Below, in pieces: positions 49,836-58,087 of a DNA stretch of 64,000 nucleotides. The notes under the pieces are model-generated. The model ran no database searches, was not told the origin of the DNA, and was given only the letters and a program-made list of their open reading frames with translations. The stretch's first letter is position 1; each line of letters opens with the position of its first letter. Where the stretch lies: NCBI RefSeq assembly GCF_017592475.1, contig NZ_JAGFNP010000012.1, positions 75,624 through 139,623 on the forward strand, given 5' to 3'. The translations under genes and the position numbers were made by a program. The DNA is from Glycomyces niveus. Lineage in GTDB: Bacteria > Actinomycetota > Actinomycetes > Mycobacteriales > Micromonosporaceae.

Positions 49836-50558
49836 ATGTCCACCAACAAGACCGCCGTCGTCCTCGGGGCCGGCCCCGGCCTCGGCATGTCCATCGCGCA
49901 CCGGTTCGGCCGCGAGGGGCACCGGGTCGCCCTGGTCTCGCGCAGCGACGCCCGCCACGGCGCCTACCTCGCGTCTCTCGCCGAGGCCGGCGTCGAAGCG
50001 GCGGCCTTCACCGCCGACGTGAACGACGCCGCGCGGCTCGCCGCCGTGCTCGACGAGATCCGCACCCGCTTCGGCACGATCGACGTCGTCTACTACGGAC
50101 CGGCCGCGATGGACGGCCCCATGCCCGGGGACATCGGCGCGGCCGGCCCGGCCGACGTGCGCGCGGCGATGGAGCTCATGTACCCGGCCGTCGACGCGGT
50201 CGCGAACGTCCTGCCGGGCATGGTCGAGCGCGGCTCCGGCGGCCTCCTCTTCGCCGGCGGGCTCAGCTCCGTCGTGCCCATGCCCTCGCTCGGCGCCCTC
50301 GCCGTCATGTCGGCGGCCCTGCGGAACTACGCCCTCACCCTCAATGCGGGGTTGGCGGACACCGGCGTCTACGCCGGGGCCCTCACCATCGGCGGACTCA
50401 TCGAACGCGGCGACATCCACAAGGCCGTGACCGCCGACCCGAACATGTTCGGCGACATCGCCATCGCCACCCTCAACCCAGACGGCATCGCCGACGCCGC
50501 CTGGGACCTGTTCAGCGGGCGCGACCGCGCCGAAGCGGTCTTCAACGCCCTGGGCTGA
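49836..50558 (+). CDS. Short-chain dehydrogenase-like protein
   Basis: A 240-residue SDR-like protein. The dinucleotide loop is LGAGPGLGMSIAHRFG (residues 11-26), more like the atypical 'GAGPGLG' group than TGGxxGIG. The usual Ser-Tyr-Lys catalytic triad is not evident: the expected Tyr-X-X-X-Lys region reads LGALAVMSAALRNYA. It may be a divergent oxidoreductase or a non-catalytic binder. GGAAAGGGAA precedes the ATG. Under control of the divergent TetR, judged by two shared operators. Substrate unknown. Confidence 0.82.
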   Translation: MSTNKTAVVLGAGPGLGMSIAHRFGREGHRVALVSRSDARHGAYLASLAEAGVEAAAFTADVNDAARLAAVLDEIRTRFGTIDVVYYGPAAMDGPMPGDIGAAGPADVRAAMELMYPAVDAVANVLPGMVERGSGGLLFAGGLSSVVPMPSLGALAVMSAALRNYALTLNAGLADTGVYAGALTIGGLIERGDIHKAVTADPNMFGDIAIATLNPDGIADAAWDLFSGRDRAEAVFNALG

Positions 50559-50611
50559 CGCGGGCGGCGGTGCTGCTAACCTTCGGGCTCGTTGAGGGCG
50601 AAGGGCGGCAG

Positions 50612-51205
50612 ATGGACTCGTGGGTGGCGATCGACTTCGAGACCGCGAACGGCAGCCGGGCGAGCGCCTGCTCCGTGGCGGTGGCCCGGGTCAAGGGCGG
50701 GGAGGTCGTGGACCGGTTCGCGAGCCTCATCCGGCCGCCGCGAGGGCATGACCGGTTCGAGTACCGCAACACCCAGATCCACGGCATCCAGGCGTCCGAT
50801 GTGGTCGGTGCGCCGGGGTGGCGGCAGGTGTGGGGGCGGCTGAGCGAGTTCGCGGGCGGCGATCCGCTGGTGGCGCACAACGCCTCGTTCGACACGTCGG
50901 TGATCCGGGCGGCCAACACCGCGGCCGGGCTGCCGTGGCCCGCGATGCGGTACGCCTGCACGATGGTGATCGCCAAGCAGACCTGGCCGATGCGCTCCTA
51001 CCGGCTGCCCGATGTGGCGGCCGCGGCGGGCGTGAACCTCGCCCGGCACCATGAGGCCGCGTCGGACACGCTCGCGGCCGCCGGCATCCTCGTCGCCCAG
51101 CAGCGCGCGCACGGCGTCGACACCCTCGACGGTCTGCTCGAGTCCGCGCGGGTCTCGTGGGGGCGGATCTACGACGGCGGTTACGACACCTGCAGCCGGA
51201 GGTAA
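50612..51205 (+). CDS. DEDDh-type 3'-5' exonuclease (DnaQ-like)
   Basis: A 197-residue exonuclease of the DNA polymerase III epsilon/RNase T superfamily. Motif I is VAIDFETANGS (residues 5-15, Asp8 and Glu10), motif II is PLVAHNASFD near 95, and motif III is ARHHEAASD with the DEDDh His near 155 and the final Asp near 160. A stand-alone nuclease of this kind trims RNA or DNA ends in repair or RNA turnover. It starts 53 bases after the SDR gene. A perfect 15-base hairpin (51219-51256) separates it from the convergent aldo-keto reductase. Confidence 0.9.
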   Translation: MDSWVAIDFETANGSRASACSVAVARVKGGEVVDRFASLIRPPRGHDRFEYRNTQIHGIQASDVVGAPGWRQVWGRLSEFAGGDPLVAHNASFDTSVIRAANTAAGLPWPAMRYACTMVIAKQTWPMRSYRLPDVAAAAGVNLARHHEAASDTLAAAGILVAQQRAHGVDTLDGLLESARVSWGRIYDGGYDTCSRR

Positions 51206-51218
51206 GGCTGCGACAGCA

Positions 51219-51256
51219 CTGAGGCCCTTACCCTCGTTCGGGGGTAAGGGCCTCAG
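51219..51256. terminator. Bidirectional hairpin between convergent genes
   Basis: Perfect 15-base arms (CTGAGGCCCTTACCC / GGGTAAGGGCCTCAG) around an 8-base loop. The stem core CCTTACC/GGTAAGG recurs in the GH30 terminator at 49139. Confidence 0.75.
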
Positions 51257-51265
51257 CGCTTCCGG

Positions 51266-52210
51266 CTAAGCGCCGATGACGTCGGAAAGCGCGGTGAGGT
51301 CGTCGGCCTCGTCGCGGGTCAGCTCGAGTTCGGCCGAGGCGAGCAGCGGGCCGAGCTGATCGGCGGTGCGGGCGCCCGCGATCGGCGCGGCGATGCCGGG
51401 CCGGGTGCGCGTCCACGCCAGCGCGACCGAGGCGATGGCGACACCGCGGGCCTGGGCTATCTGGTCGAGCTTCTCGATGATCGCGAGCCCGGAGGGGTTG
51501 AGGTGCTTGGCGGCCGAGTCGCCGCGGACGCTCTGCTGCAGGTCGGCCTCGGTGCGGTACTTGCCGGTGAGGAACCCGGAGGCGAGCGCGTGGTACGGGA
51601 AGCCGCTGAGGTCCTCGGCCACGGCGATGTCGCGCAGGCCCGGTTCGAAGGTGCTGCGGCTGACGAGGCTGTATTTGGGCTGCAGGGCGACCGGGCGGGC
51701 CGCGCCGATCGATGCGGTGATGTCGAGCCATTCGCGGACGCGCTCGGGGCTGTAGTTGGAGACGGCGATGTGCCGGACCTTGCCTTCGGTGACGAGGTCG
51801 TTGAAGGCGGTGACGGTCTCCTCGAGAGGCGTGTTCGGGTCGTCGAAGTGGGCGTAGTAGACGTCGATGGCGTCGGTGCCGAGACGTTTGAGGGAGGCTT
51901 CGGCGGCGGCTTTCACGTTCGGTCCGGCGAGGCCCTTGAACTGGGGGTGCTGGGAGACCTTGGTGGCGACGAGGACGTTCTTGTGGCGGTTCTTGGCGAG
52001 CCAGGTGCCGATGACGGTCTCGGATTCGCCGCCGGAGTTGCCGGGGGCCCAGGCGGAGTAGGAGTCGGCGGTGTCGATGAGGTTGCCGCCGGCGTCGGTG
52101 AACGCGTCGAGGACGGCGTGCGCCTCGGCTTCCTCGGTGTTCCACCCGAACGTGTTGGTGCCCAGGACGAGTGGGTGGATCTCGATGCCGGTCCTGCCGA
52201 GCGTGGCCAT
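51266..52210 (-). CDS. Aldo/keto reductase
   Basis: A 314-residue NADPH-dependent aldo/keto reductase. The catalytic tetrad fits Asp in NLIDTADSY near 49, Tyr in the same segment, Lys in VATKVSQHP near 84, and His in YYAHFDDP near 121. Family motif 2 is seen as VRHIAVSNYSPERV. The subclass is the YdhF/Tas-like reductases of aldehydes. GGAGG precedes the ATG. It is the only gene of its unit, ending at a hairpin. Physiological substrate unknown. Confidence 0.9.
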   Translation of the reverse strand: MATLGRTGIEIHPLVLGTNTFGWNTEEAEAHAVLDAFTDAGGNLIDTADSYSAWAPGNSGGESETVIGTWLAKNRHKNVLVATKVSQHPQFKGLAGPNVKAAAEASLKRLGTDAIDVYYAHFDDPNTPLEETVTAFNDLVTEGKVRHIAVSNYSPERVREWLDITASIGAARPVALQPKYSLVSRSTFEPGLRDIAVAEDLSGFPYHALASGFLTGKYRTEADLQQSVRGDSAAKHLNPSGLAIIEKLDQIAQARGVAIASVALAWTRTRPGIAAPIAGARTADQLGPLLASAELELTRDEADDLTALSDVIGA

Positions 52211-52375
52211 GTCGAACCTCCGTGCTGTCAGTGTTCGCGGGGGCGCTGCTCGCCCTGCTGCGGTGTACCCAATCGGCAATCCTGCCACGCGGCCCGGGGG
52301 CGCCGCGCCCGTTTGTGAGCGGTCGTCGTCTGGCGGCCGCCGGGCGGGCGCGGCGCGGCACCCGGTCGCAGGGCT

Positions 52376-53152
52376 CTAGCTCTGCTGGAAGGTGGGCATG
52401 ATGGTGATCTGCTGGAAGTTGACGCGGGCTGGCTGCTGGGCGAGGAAGGCCACGGCCTCGGCCACGTCAGCCGGTTCCAGTACCTCCCGGGTCGCCAGGG
52501 TCTCGTCGAGCCAGGCCGTGGCACCGGGGTCGGTGACGTGGCTTTGGAGTTCGGTCTTCACGATCCCCGGTTCGATGACCGCGACGCGCACCTGCTTCGC
52601 GCCGAACTCGGCGCGGAGGTTGCGGGAGGCGTGCGAGACGAAGGCCTTCGAGCCGGTGTAGACGGCGAAGTTCTCGAAGATGTTCTGCGCGGCGATCGAG
52701 GAGGTGTTGACCAGGTCGGCCACGCCCTTCTCCGCCGCGGCCTTCACCAACTGCGGGGTGAAGGCGCCGATCGCGTTCATGAGGCCGCCGATGTTGATGT
52801 CGATCTGGCGCTGCCACTGGTCGGCGCGGAGTTCCGTGATCGGCGAGGCCAGCATGAGGCCGGCGTTGTTGAACAGGAGGTCGGCCGTGCCGAGTTCGGT
52901 CTCGACGCGGGCGGCGGCGGCCTCGAGCGCGGCGGCGTCGGTGACGTCGACCTGGATCGCGAGGGCGGTGCCGCCGCGGTGCTCGATGCGTTCGGCGAGT
53001 GCGGTGAGCCGGTCGGCGCGGCGGGCCAGGAGGGCGACCTTCGCGCCGCGTGCGGCGAGGAGTTCGGCGGTGGCCTCGCCGAGTCCGCTGGAGGCGCCGG
53101 TGATGACGGCGACGCGGTTCGCGAGCGGCGAGGCAGTGTTCACAGTGGACAT
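52376..53152 (-). CDS. Short-chain dehydrogenase/reductase
   Basis: A 258-residue classical SDR of the YdfG-like NADP-dependent group. TGASSGLG (residues 18-25), NNAG (near 96) and the triad in VNTSSIAA...YTGSKAFV are intact, and the Arg in LLARRADR after strand 2 favours NADP(H). AAGGAAC precedes the ATG. It is divergent from an MmyB-like XRE regulator gene (169 bases apart), which probably controls it. Substrate not predictable. Confidence 0.9.
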   Translation of the reverse strand: MSTVNTASPLANRVAVITGASSGLGEATAELLAARGAKVALLARRADRLTALAERIEHRGGTALAIQVDVTDAAALEAAAARVETELGTADLLFNNAGLMLASPITELRADQWQRQIDINIGGLMNAIGAFTPQLVKAAAEKGVADLVNTSSIAAQNIFENFAVYTGSKAFVSHASRNLRAEFGAKQVRVAVIEPGIVKTELQSHVTDPGATAWLDETLATREVLEPADVAEAVAFLAQQPARVNFQQITIMPTFQQS

Positions 53153-53320
53153 GATGTTCCTTCGGTGTGCTGGGCGTTCTGGGCGGTCGATCCGTCCCGT
53201 GCTCAAGTGCATCACCGTTCGCGGCCCGTTCGGGGCGCTAAGACGACCCCCTCGTGACTGGTACCGCCAGGACCACCTTCGGGTCGCCGAGACGGGGGCG
53301 GCCGAGGCAGGATGGGACGC

Positions 53321-54172
53321 ATGGACTCTCGCAGCGAGATCTCGGACTTCCTCCGCGGCCGGCGCGCGCGCGTGCGCCCGCAGGAAGCGGGCCTGCCCGA
53401 CGACGGCCGCGTCCGACGGGTGCCGGGGCTGCGCCGCGACGAGGTGGCGCGCCTGGCGAACATGAGCGTCGAGTACTACACGCGCCTGGAGCAGGGCCGG
53501 GCCGGGAACCCGTCGCCGGAGGTACTGGAGGCGCTGGCCGAGGCGCTGCGGCTCGACCCGTCCGAACGCGAGCACCTGCTGGACCTCGCCGGGCCGCGCA
53601 CGCCGCGCAAGCGCGGTCCGATCAAGGCGCAGCGCGTGCGGCCGGGGCTGCTCCTGACGCTCCAGAGCCTGGAGTCGGTGCCGGCGTTCATCATCGGCAG
53701 GCGCATGGACGTGCTGGCGTCGAACCGGCTCGCGAAGGCCGTGATCACCGATTTCGACGCGCTGCCGGCCAAGCGGCGGAACCTGGCGCGCTGGTACCTG
53801 CTCGATCCCGAGGCGCGGGAGAAGACCGTCGACTGGGCGGCCATGGCGCGCGATTCGGTGGCGGTGCTGCGCTTCGTCGCCGGGCGCCACCCCGACGACC
53901 GGCAGCTCGCGGACCTCGTCGGCGAGCTGACGCTGGGCTGCCCGGAGTTCACCGCTTGGTGGAACGACCACCACGTGCTGCGGCGCACGCACGGCAAGAA
54001 GTCGTACCGGCACCCGGTCGCGGGCGAGATCGAGTTCAGCTACGAGTCCCTGGCACTCCCGGACGACCCCGACCAGACGCTGTGCGTCTACAACGTCGAG
54101 CCGGGCTCGCCGAGCGCCGAGGCGCTGCGGCTCCTCGACAGCTGGACCGCCCCGGCCGCGCAGCGATCCTGA
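53321..54172 (+). CDS. MmyB-like helix-turn-helix regulator
   Basis: A 283-residue regulator. The XRE domain spans about residues 8-75 (FLRGRRARVRPQEAGLP, RVPGLRRDEVARLANMSVEYYTRLEQGRA), and the C-terminal MmyB ligand-binding domain (about 100-275) has the family's WW and H-x-x-A-G patterns (FTAWWNDHHVLRRTHGKKSY). Members sense hydrophobic small molecules and commonly sit divergent from an SDR gene, as here. I used the ATG at 53321; an ATG at 53312 is equally possible. Confidence 0.9.
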   Translation: MDSRSEISDFLRGRRARVRPQEAGLPDDGRVRRVPGLRRDEVARLANMSVEYYTRLEQGRAGNPSPEVLEALAEALRLDPSEREHLLDLAGPRTPRKRGPIKAQRVRPGLLLTLQSLESVPAFIIGRRMDVLASNRLAKAVITDFDALPAKRRNLARWYLLDPEAREKTVDWAAMARDSVAVLRFVAGRHPDDRQLADLVGELTLGCPEFTAWWNDHHVLRRTHGKKSYRHPVAGEIEFSYESLALPDDPDQTLCVYNVEPGSPSAEALRLLDSWTAPAAQRS

Positions 54173-54189
54173 ACCGCCCCGCCTTTTTA

Positions 54190-54249
54190 GCAACTAACGA
54201 TTGCATGTCGTCGAGGTGTGCGGTATCGTGATACGCAACCAAAGGTTGC
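54190..54249. promoter_or_regulatory. Repeated operator of the ArsR-SRPBCC operon
   Basis: Two 15-base elements 45 bases apart: GCAACTAACGATTGC (54190-54204) and GCAACCAAAGGTTGC (54235-54249), identical at 12 of 15 positions, the second a near-perfect palindrome. Between them GTATC-GT-GATAC (54223-54234) is another palindrome. They cover the promoter region of the operon that contains an ArsR gene. Confidence 0.65.
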
Positions 54250-54273
54250 TTCAATGAGTGAAAGGCGGCGATC

Positions 54274-54729
54274 ATGGAACTCGGATCGATCGAGCGGGAG
54301 ATCCGCATCGAGGCCTCGCCGGAGGTCGTCTTCGACGTGGTCAGCAGTCCCGAACACCTCAAGGAGTGGTGGCCCGACGAGGCCGAGCTCTCCCCCGACG
54401 GCACCGGCCGGATCGGCTTCGACCAGGGCGACAAGGGCATGGCCTGGGAGCGGATCACCGTGGTGGACGCAATGCCGCCGCGCCACTTCTCGTTCCGGTG
54501 GACGCACCCGGAGGGCGAGGCGGCCGCGCTCGGCAACTCGTACCTCGTGGTCTTCGAACTCGAGCCCGCCGGCACCGGCACGCTCCTGAAGATGACCGAG
54601 ACCGGCTTCCGCGAGCGCGGCTGGGCCGAGGCCAAGGTCGCCGCCGAGCACGCCGACCACGTCTCCGGCTGGGACTACTTCCTGCCGCGCCTGGCGCCGT
54701 ACGCGGAGAAGGTGGGGGCCGGGCGATGA
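54274..54729 (+). CDS. SRPBCC (AHSA1-like) domain protein
   Basis: A 151-residue START-like helix-grip protein. Family stretches are IEREIRIEASPEVVFDVVSS (residues 5-24), LKEWWPDEAEL near 29 and a C-terminal HADHVSGWDYFLPRL. Such proteins bind a hydrophobic ligand in a cavity. The stop overlaps the ArsR gene start (ATGA at 54726), and another SRPBCC gene follows it, so this is the well-known ArsR-SRPBCC arrangement. GAAAGG precedes the ATG. Ligand unknown. Confidence 0.9.
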   Translation: MELGSIEREIRIEASPEVVFDVVSSPEHLKEWWPDEAELSPDGTGRIGFDQGDKGMAWERITVVDAMPPRHFSFRWTHPEGEAAALGNSYLVVFELEPAGTGTLLKMTETGFRERGWAEAKVAAEHADHVSGWDYFLPRLAPYAEKVGAGR

Positions 54730-55079
54730 GCACCGCGGTCGACGACGACCTCTGGTCGGCGATCGGCGACCCTACCCGCCGCCGCATGCTCGACCTGCTC
54801 TTGAGCGAGGGCAGCGGCACCGCGACGAGCCTCAGCGAGCGCCTGCCGGTCACCCGCCAGGCCGTCGCGAAGCACCTCGCCGTCCTCGACCGCGTCGGCC
54901 TCGTGCACGCCGCGACCGCGGGCCGCGAGCGGCACTTCCGCGTGGACGCGGCCCGGCTGGCGCGCGCCGCCGCCCAGCTCGAGCAGGTCGGGTCCTCATG
55001 GGACTCCCGGCTCCAGCGCATCAAGCGCCTCGCCGAGACCATCGAGCGCCAGAAGCAAGAGACCGAAACGAACGAGTAG
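54726..55079 (+). CDS. ArsR-family regulator
   Basis: A 117-residue winged-helix repressor without the metal-binding CxC motif of ArsR/SmtB metal sensors. The core is LWSAIGDPTRRRMLDLLLSE (residues 9-28) and the recognition helix is PVTRQAVAKHLAVLDRVGLV (about 44-63). It lies between two SRPBCC genes, joined to the first by an ATGA overlap. It probably represses its own operon at the repeated 15-base elements upstream. The inducer may be the SRPBCC ligand. Confidence 0.92.
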   Translation: MSTAVDDDLWSAIGDPTRRRMLDLLLSEGSGTATSLSERLPVTRQAVAKHLAVLDRVGLVHAATAGRERHFRVDAARLARAAAQLEQVGSSWDSRLQRIKRLAETIERQKQETETNE

Positions 55080-55093
55080 AAGGAGACACCGCG

Positions 55094-55540
55094 ATGGTCG
55101 ACATCCTGCACCGCATCGCCGCCGAAGGCGTTGCGGCCGAACGAACCTACGACGCGCTGACCACCCTCGAGGGGCTTTCCCGATGGTGGACCGAGAACAC
55201 GACCGGCACCACCGACGTGGGCGGGCGCATCTCGTTCAAGTTCGAGAACGGCGACTTCGAGATGGAGGTCGCCGAGCTCGAGGCGGACCGGCGCGTCCTC
55301 TGGGAGGTCGTGGGCGGCAGCGCACCCGAGTGGATCGGCACGAAGATCCACTGGGACCTCAAGACGGACGGGGACGACACGGTCGTCCTGTTCAAGCATG
55401 AAGGATGGCGAGAGCCGGTCGAGTTCATGCACCACTGCAGCACCAAGTGGGGCTCGTTCCTGATGAGTCTCAAGCAGTTCCTCGAGCAGGGCCAGGGCGC
55501 GCCGTGGCCGCACGACGTGCACGTCGACAACTGGGGCTGA
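55094..55540 (+). CDS. SRPBCC (AHSA1-like) domain protein
   Basis: A 148-residue helix-grip fold protein. The first strand ILHRIAAEGVAAERTYDALT is followed by LEGLSRWWTENTTG, the group's W-W-T motif, and the last helix carries KWGSFLMSLKQFLEQG. It starts 14 bases after the ArsR gene with AAGGAG. The second SRPBCC member of this operon, only distantly similar to the first, so the two may bind different or successive ligands. A canonical terminator follows. Confidence 0.9.
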   Translation: MVDILHRIAAEGVAAERTYDALTTLEGLSRWWTENTTGTTDVGGRISFKFENGDFEMEVAELEADRRVLWEVVGGSAPEWIGTKIHWDLKTDGDDTVVLFKHEGWREPVEFMHHCSTKWGSFLMSLKQFLEQGQGAPWPHDVHVDNWG

Positions 55541-55550
55541 GCGAGCGCGC

Positions 55551-55581
55551 ACGGGGAGGGCGGCAGGCCCTCCCCGTTTTT
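55551..55581 (+). terminator. Rho-independent terminator with T-tract
   Basis: ACGGGGAGGG / CCCTCCCCGT with a 7-base loop, followed by TTTTT. It is the only strong hairpin in the window with a T-run. Confidence 0.85.
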
Positions 55582-55636
55582 GTTACCAGTGAGTAATCAA
55601 GTGGTGGCACTCAATGACTGGTTTGCCCGCACTGGT

Positions 55637-55652
55637 TATGATTCGCGCCATG
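55637..55652 (+). promoter_or_regulatory. Possible leaderless promoter
   Basis: TATGAT at 55637-55642 lies seven bases before the ATG at 55650, with TGACTG (55615-55620) 16 bases further up. No ribosome-binding site precedes the ATG, so transcription may start at the start codon. Confidence 0.45.
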
Positions 55653-56195
55653 ACGTTCATCTACGATGTGATGACTTGGACCCGTGAGGGAACCAGGGTC
55701 GAGGGCCGCATCACCAGCCTCGAGCGCGACCCCGTGAAGTTCTACGAGGGACCCGAATTCGGCCTGCAGCTGCTGATGGACGCCTGGTTCAACGGCTGCG
55801 GCGCCCTCACCGTCGACAAGGACGCGGCCCGCGAGTTCGAGCGGTGCTTCGAACTCTTCCTCGGCAAGAAGGTCTGGACCGACGCCGAGGGCCACGTGCT
55901 CGACGAGGCCACCAAGGAACCGCTGCAGCCCAAGGTGAAGGCCGAAACGCACTTCGCCGGCCGGCTCGACAGCGCCCGCGGCTACTGGGACGGCTACGAC
56001 TACCTCGTCCTCAAACCCGACCGGCAGGGCTTCCTCGACCGCACCGCCGAGGTCATCGCGTCCTTCCGCATCGAAGGCAGCGGCACCGGCGAGCACGCCG
56101 ACATCCTCATCGAGGCCACCGACCCGAAGTACGTGAGCCACATGGACGAGAGCCACCACTTCAAGACCACCTTCACCGGCCACCTCCCGCGATAG
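55650..56195 (+). CDS. Hypothetical protein (181 aa)
   Basis: A 181-residue soluble protein of no family I recognise. It begins FIYDVMTWTREGTRVEGRIT, has a Cys pair (NGCGAL and ERCFELF), and a second half with YWDGYDYLVLKPDRQGFLDR. Beta-rich start and end suggest a single alpha/beta domain. The ATG at 55650 follows a TATGAT box by seven bases; other in-frame ATGs lie at 55638 and 55614. It stands alone between a terminator and an imperfect hairpin (56199-56230). Confidence 0.6.
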   Translation: MTFIYDVMTWTREGTRVEGRITSLERDPVKFYEGPEFGLQLLMDAWFNGCGALTVDKDAAREFERCFELFLGKKVWTDAEGHVLDEATKEPLQPKVKAETHFAGRLDSARGYWDGYDYLVLKPDRQGFLDRTAEVIASFRIEGSGTGEHADILIEATDPKYVSHMDESHHFKTTFTGHLPR

Positions 56196-56198
56196 GGG

Positions 56199-56230
56199 CG
56201 CGCCGCCCCGGAGTCCACCGGGACGGCGCG
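56199..56230. terminator. Hairpin between convergent genes
   Basis: 13-base arms with one mismatch (CGCGCCG-C-CCCGG / CCGGG-A-CGGCGCG) around a 6-base loop, just after the stop of the 181-residue gene. Confidence 0.6.
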
Positions 56231-56241
56231 GGCTCACCCGA

Positions 56242-56626
56242 TCACTTACCGGTCCACGACCACAGCGGCGCCGTGTGGACACCCTGGCCGCTGGTCTTGT
56301 ACCCGCCTTCGAGCCAGTGCTTGCCGGTCTCGGCCCAGTCGAAATTGCACCGGACCCACGAGCCGCTGCCCTTGGTGTTGCGGCAGATCCGGCCCGAACC
56401 GTTCTCCGACTGGAGGAACGAGATCGCCGACAGGTCGTCGACCTTGCCGTCCTTGACGTAGATGTAGTCGCCGTCGTAGACGACGCACACCCGCGTGCTC
56501 GCGTAGTCGCTCGGAGCCGTCTCGCACTGGCCCTGCGGCGCGGAGACTTCGACACCGGTCTGGCAGCTGATGCCTGGCTCGTACGCACCATCTGCCGCGA
56601 AAGTTGTCGATTGTGGCTTGCATCAT
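56242..56626 (-). pseudogene. Disrupted small secreted-protein gene
   Basis: A good start (ATG ATG at 56626-56621 with GGAGGAAACC before it) opens a frame that reads MMQATIDNFRGRW and then becomes Arg-rich shadow. A different frame, starting about 30 bases downstream, is clearly protein-like: FAADGAYEPGISCQTGV, later VCVVYDGDYIYVKDGKVDDL, ending HTAPLWSWTGK. It has no start codon before a GTG 82 codons from the end. Five Cys and an ADGAYEP-like mature N-terminus suggest a secreted protein whose signal-peptide region is damaged by a frameshift or deletion. The 385-base span is one base over a multiple of three. Family unknown. Confidence 0.6.
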
Positions 56627-56709
56627 GGTTTCCTCCGACAGCCGCGCACTCATGGCGCCAGGACGGGCGGACCGGCCGGTGCTCGGACCGCGGCGGTAGG
56701 GTGCCCGGC

Positions 56710-57375
56710 ATGGGCGACAACGGGTATGAGCGCGCGACGCGCGAACGGTACGACCACTACGCGGGCGAGTACTTCGCGATGTTCCGCGACTCGCTCGACC
56801 ACCACCGCTTCGACCGGGTCATGATCACGGCGTTCAGCGAGGCCGTGGCGGACTCGGGGAACCGGAAGGTGCTCGACATCGGCTGCGGCCCAGGGTATGT
56901 GACCGAGCACCTGCACGGCCTCGGCCTGCGGGCGCAGGGCATCGACCTCTCCCCCGAGATGATCGCGCTCGCGCGCGAGGCCTATCCGCACCTCGACTTC
57001 GCGCTCGGCGACATGACCGCGGTCGACCTCCCCGACGGCACGCTCGGCGGCGTCCTCTCGCGCTCCTCGGTCATCCACATGCCGCCCGAGCGCCTGCCCG
57101 CGGTCTTCGCCGAATGCCACCGGCTCCTCGCGCCCGGCGGGCACTTCCTGCTGATGTTCCAGGCGCACACCGACACCTCGCAGCTCGCCTGGGCCTTCGA
57201 CCACACCGTGACGACCGCGTACCGGCTCTCAGTCGGCCGCGTCGCCGACCTGCTCACCGAAGCCGGGTTCCAGGAGGTGGCCCGCCTGGTCGTGGCCCCC
57301 GAAGAGGACACGCGGCGCGGCTTCCACCACGGCTACCTGCTCCTGCGCAAGCCCGGGGGCGACACCGCCGCGTGA
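56710..57375 (+). CDS. Class I SAM-dependent methyltransferase
   Basis: A 221-residue UbiE/Coq5-like methyltransferase. Motif I is VLDIGCGPGYVTEHL (about residues 54-68), the strand-2 acid is in GIDLSPEMI, post-I is FALGDMTAVDLP, and SRSSVIHMPPERL (about 117) replaces the commonest I-H motif. Substrate unknown. No ribosome-binding site is obvious before the ATG. It lies divergent from the disrupted secreted-protein gene and 64 bases before a TetR gene. Confidence 0.85.
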   Translation: MGDNGYERATRERYDHYAGEYFAMFRDSLDHHRFDRVMITAFSEAVADSGNRKVLDIGCGPGYVTEHLHGLGLRAQGIDLSPEMIALAREAYPHLDFALGDMTAVDLPDGTLGGVLSRSSVIHMPPERLPAVFAECHRLLAPGGHFLLMFQAHTDTSQLAWAFDHTVTTAYRLSVGRVADLLTEAGFQEVARLVVAPEEDTRRGFHHGYLLLRKPGGDTAA

Positions 57376-57399
57376 GGTAATCATCCTCACAGCTAATTC

Positions 57400-57419
57400 A
57401 ATTATCCATCTGGTTGATT
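57400..57419. promoter_or_regulatory. Imperfect palindrome upstream of tetR-nmrA operon
   Basis: AATTATCCA (57400-57408), TC, TGGTTGATT (57411-57419), matching at seven of nine positions, in an AT-rich gap of 64 bases before the TetR gene. Likely its autoregulatory operator. Confidence 0.5.
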
Positions 57420-57439
57420 AATCTGGTAGCGTCTTCGGC

Positions 57440-58087
57440 ATGGAACCGAAGAGGCCCGGTCGGCGCTCCCCCGAATCCGCGGAGCGGGTGCGGGACGCCG
57501 AGCGCACCAAGCGCAAGCTCCTCGACGCTGCGCTGTCCGAGTTCGCCGCCAACGGCTACGACGGCGCGCGCGTCGGCGAGATCGCCGCGCGCGCCGGGGT
57601 CAACAAGCAGCTCATCAGCTACTACTTTGGCGGCAAGGAAGGGCTGTTCCGCGCCATGACGCGCGAATGGCTCGACGACGAGCGCGACCAGGCCGGACCC
57701 GACGTCCCCGCCGAGGAGGCCCTGCGCTGGTACCTGCGCGACAACCTCAAGGACCCCCGCATCGGCCGCCTCGCCATGTGGCAGGCCCTCAGCGACGACC
57801 CCCCCGAGGAGGAGTCCGAAGAGGACACCGCGCGCGAGGTCGCGCTCATGCGCGAACGCCAGCGCAGGGGCGAGATCGCCGCCGACCTCGACCCGGCGGC
57901 CGTGCAGATCGCCCTCATGGGCATGACCATGGCCCCGGTCGTCTTCCGCCGCACCGCGAAGCGCCTCTTCGGCGTCGACATCGACGACCCCGACTTCGAA
58001 ACCCGCTACGGCGACACCCTGTCTCGCATCCTCGCGAGGCTCGCCGAGGAAACCGAACACCACCACGAAAGGAACCCCGAATCATGA
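57440..58087 (+). CDS. TetR-family regulator
   Basis: A 215-residue TetR protein of the group with FGGKEGLFRAMTREW after the HTH. The DNA-binding domain covers about residues 22-75 (TKRKLLDAALSEFAANGYDGARVGEIAARAGVNKQLISYYFG), and the C-terminal domain is of the TetR_C-like CgmR type. The stop overlaps the start of an NmrA-type reductase by four bases (ATGA), so the regulator and enzyme are made together. It probably represses this operon at the palindrome 57400-57419. Confidence 0.9.
   Translation: MEPKRPGRRSPESAERVRDAERTKRKLLDAALSEFAANGYDGARVGEIAARAGVNKQLISYYFGGKEGLFRAMTREWLDDERDQAGPDVPAEEALRWYLRDNLKDPRIGRLAMWQALSDDPPEEESEEDTAREVALMRERQRRGEIAADLDPAAVQIALMGMTMAPVVFRRTAKRLFGVDIDDPDFETRYGDTLSRILARLAEETEHHHERNPES

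Noticed and set aside
54726..55079. Metal-sensing ArsR
   Set aside because: No Cys-X-Cys or other metal-ligand cluster is present; the SRPBCC context points to an organic ligand.
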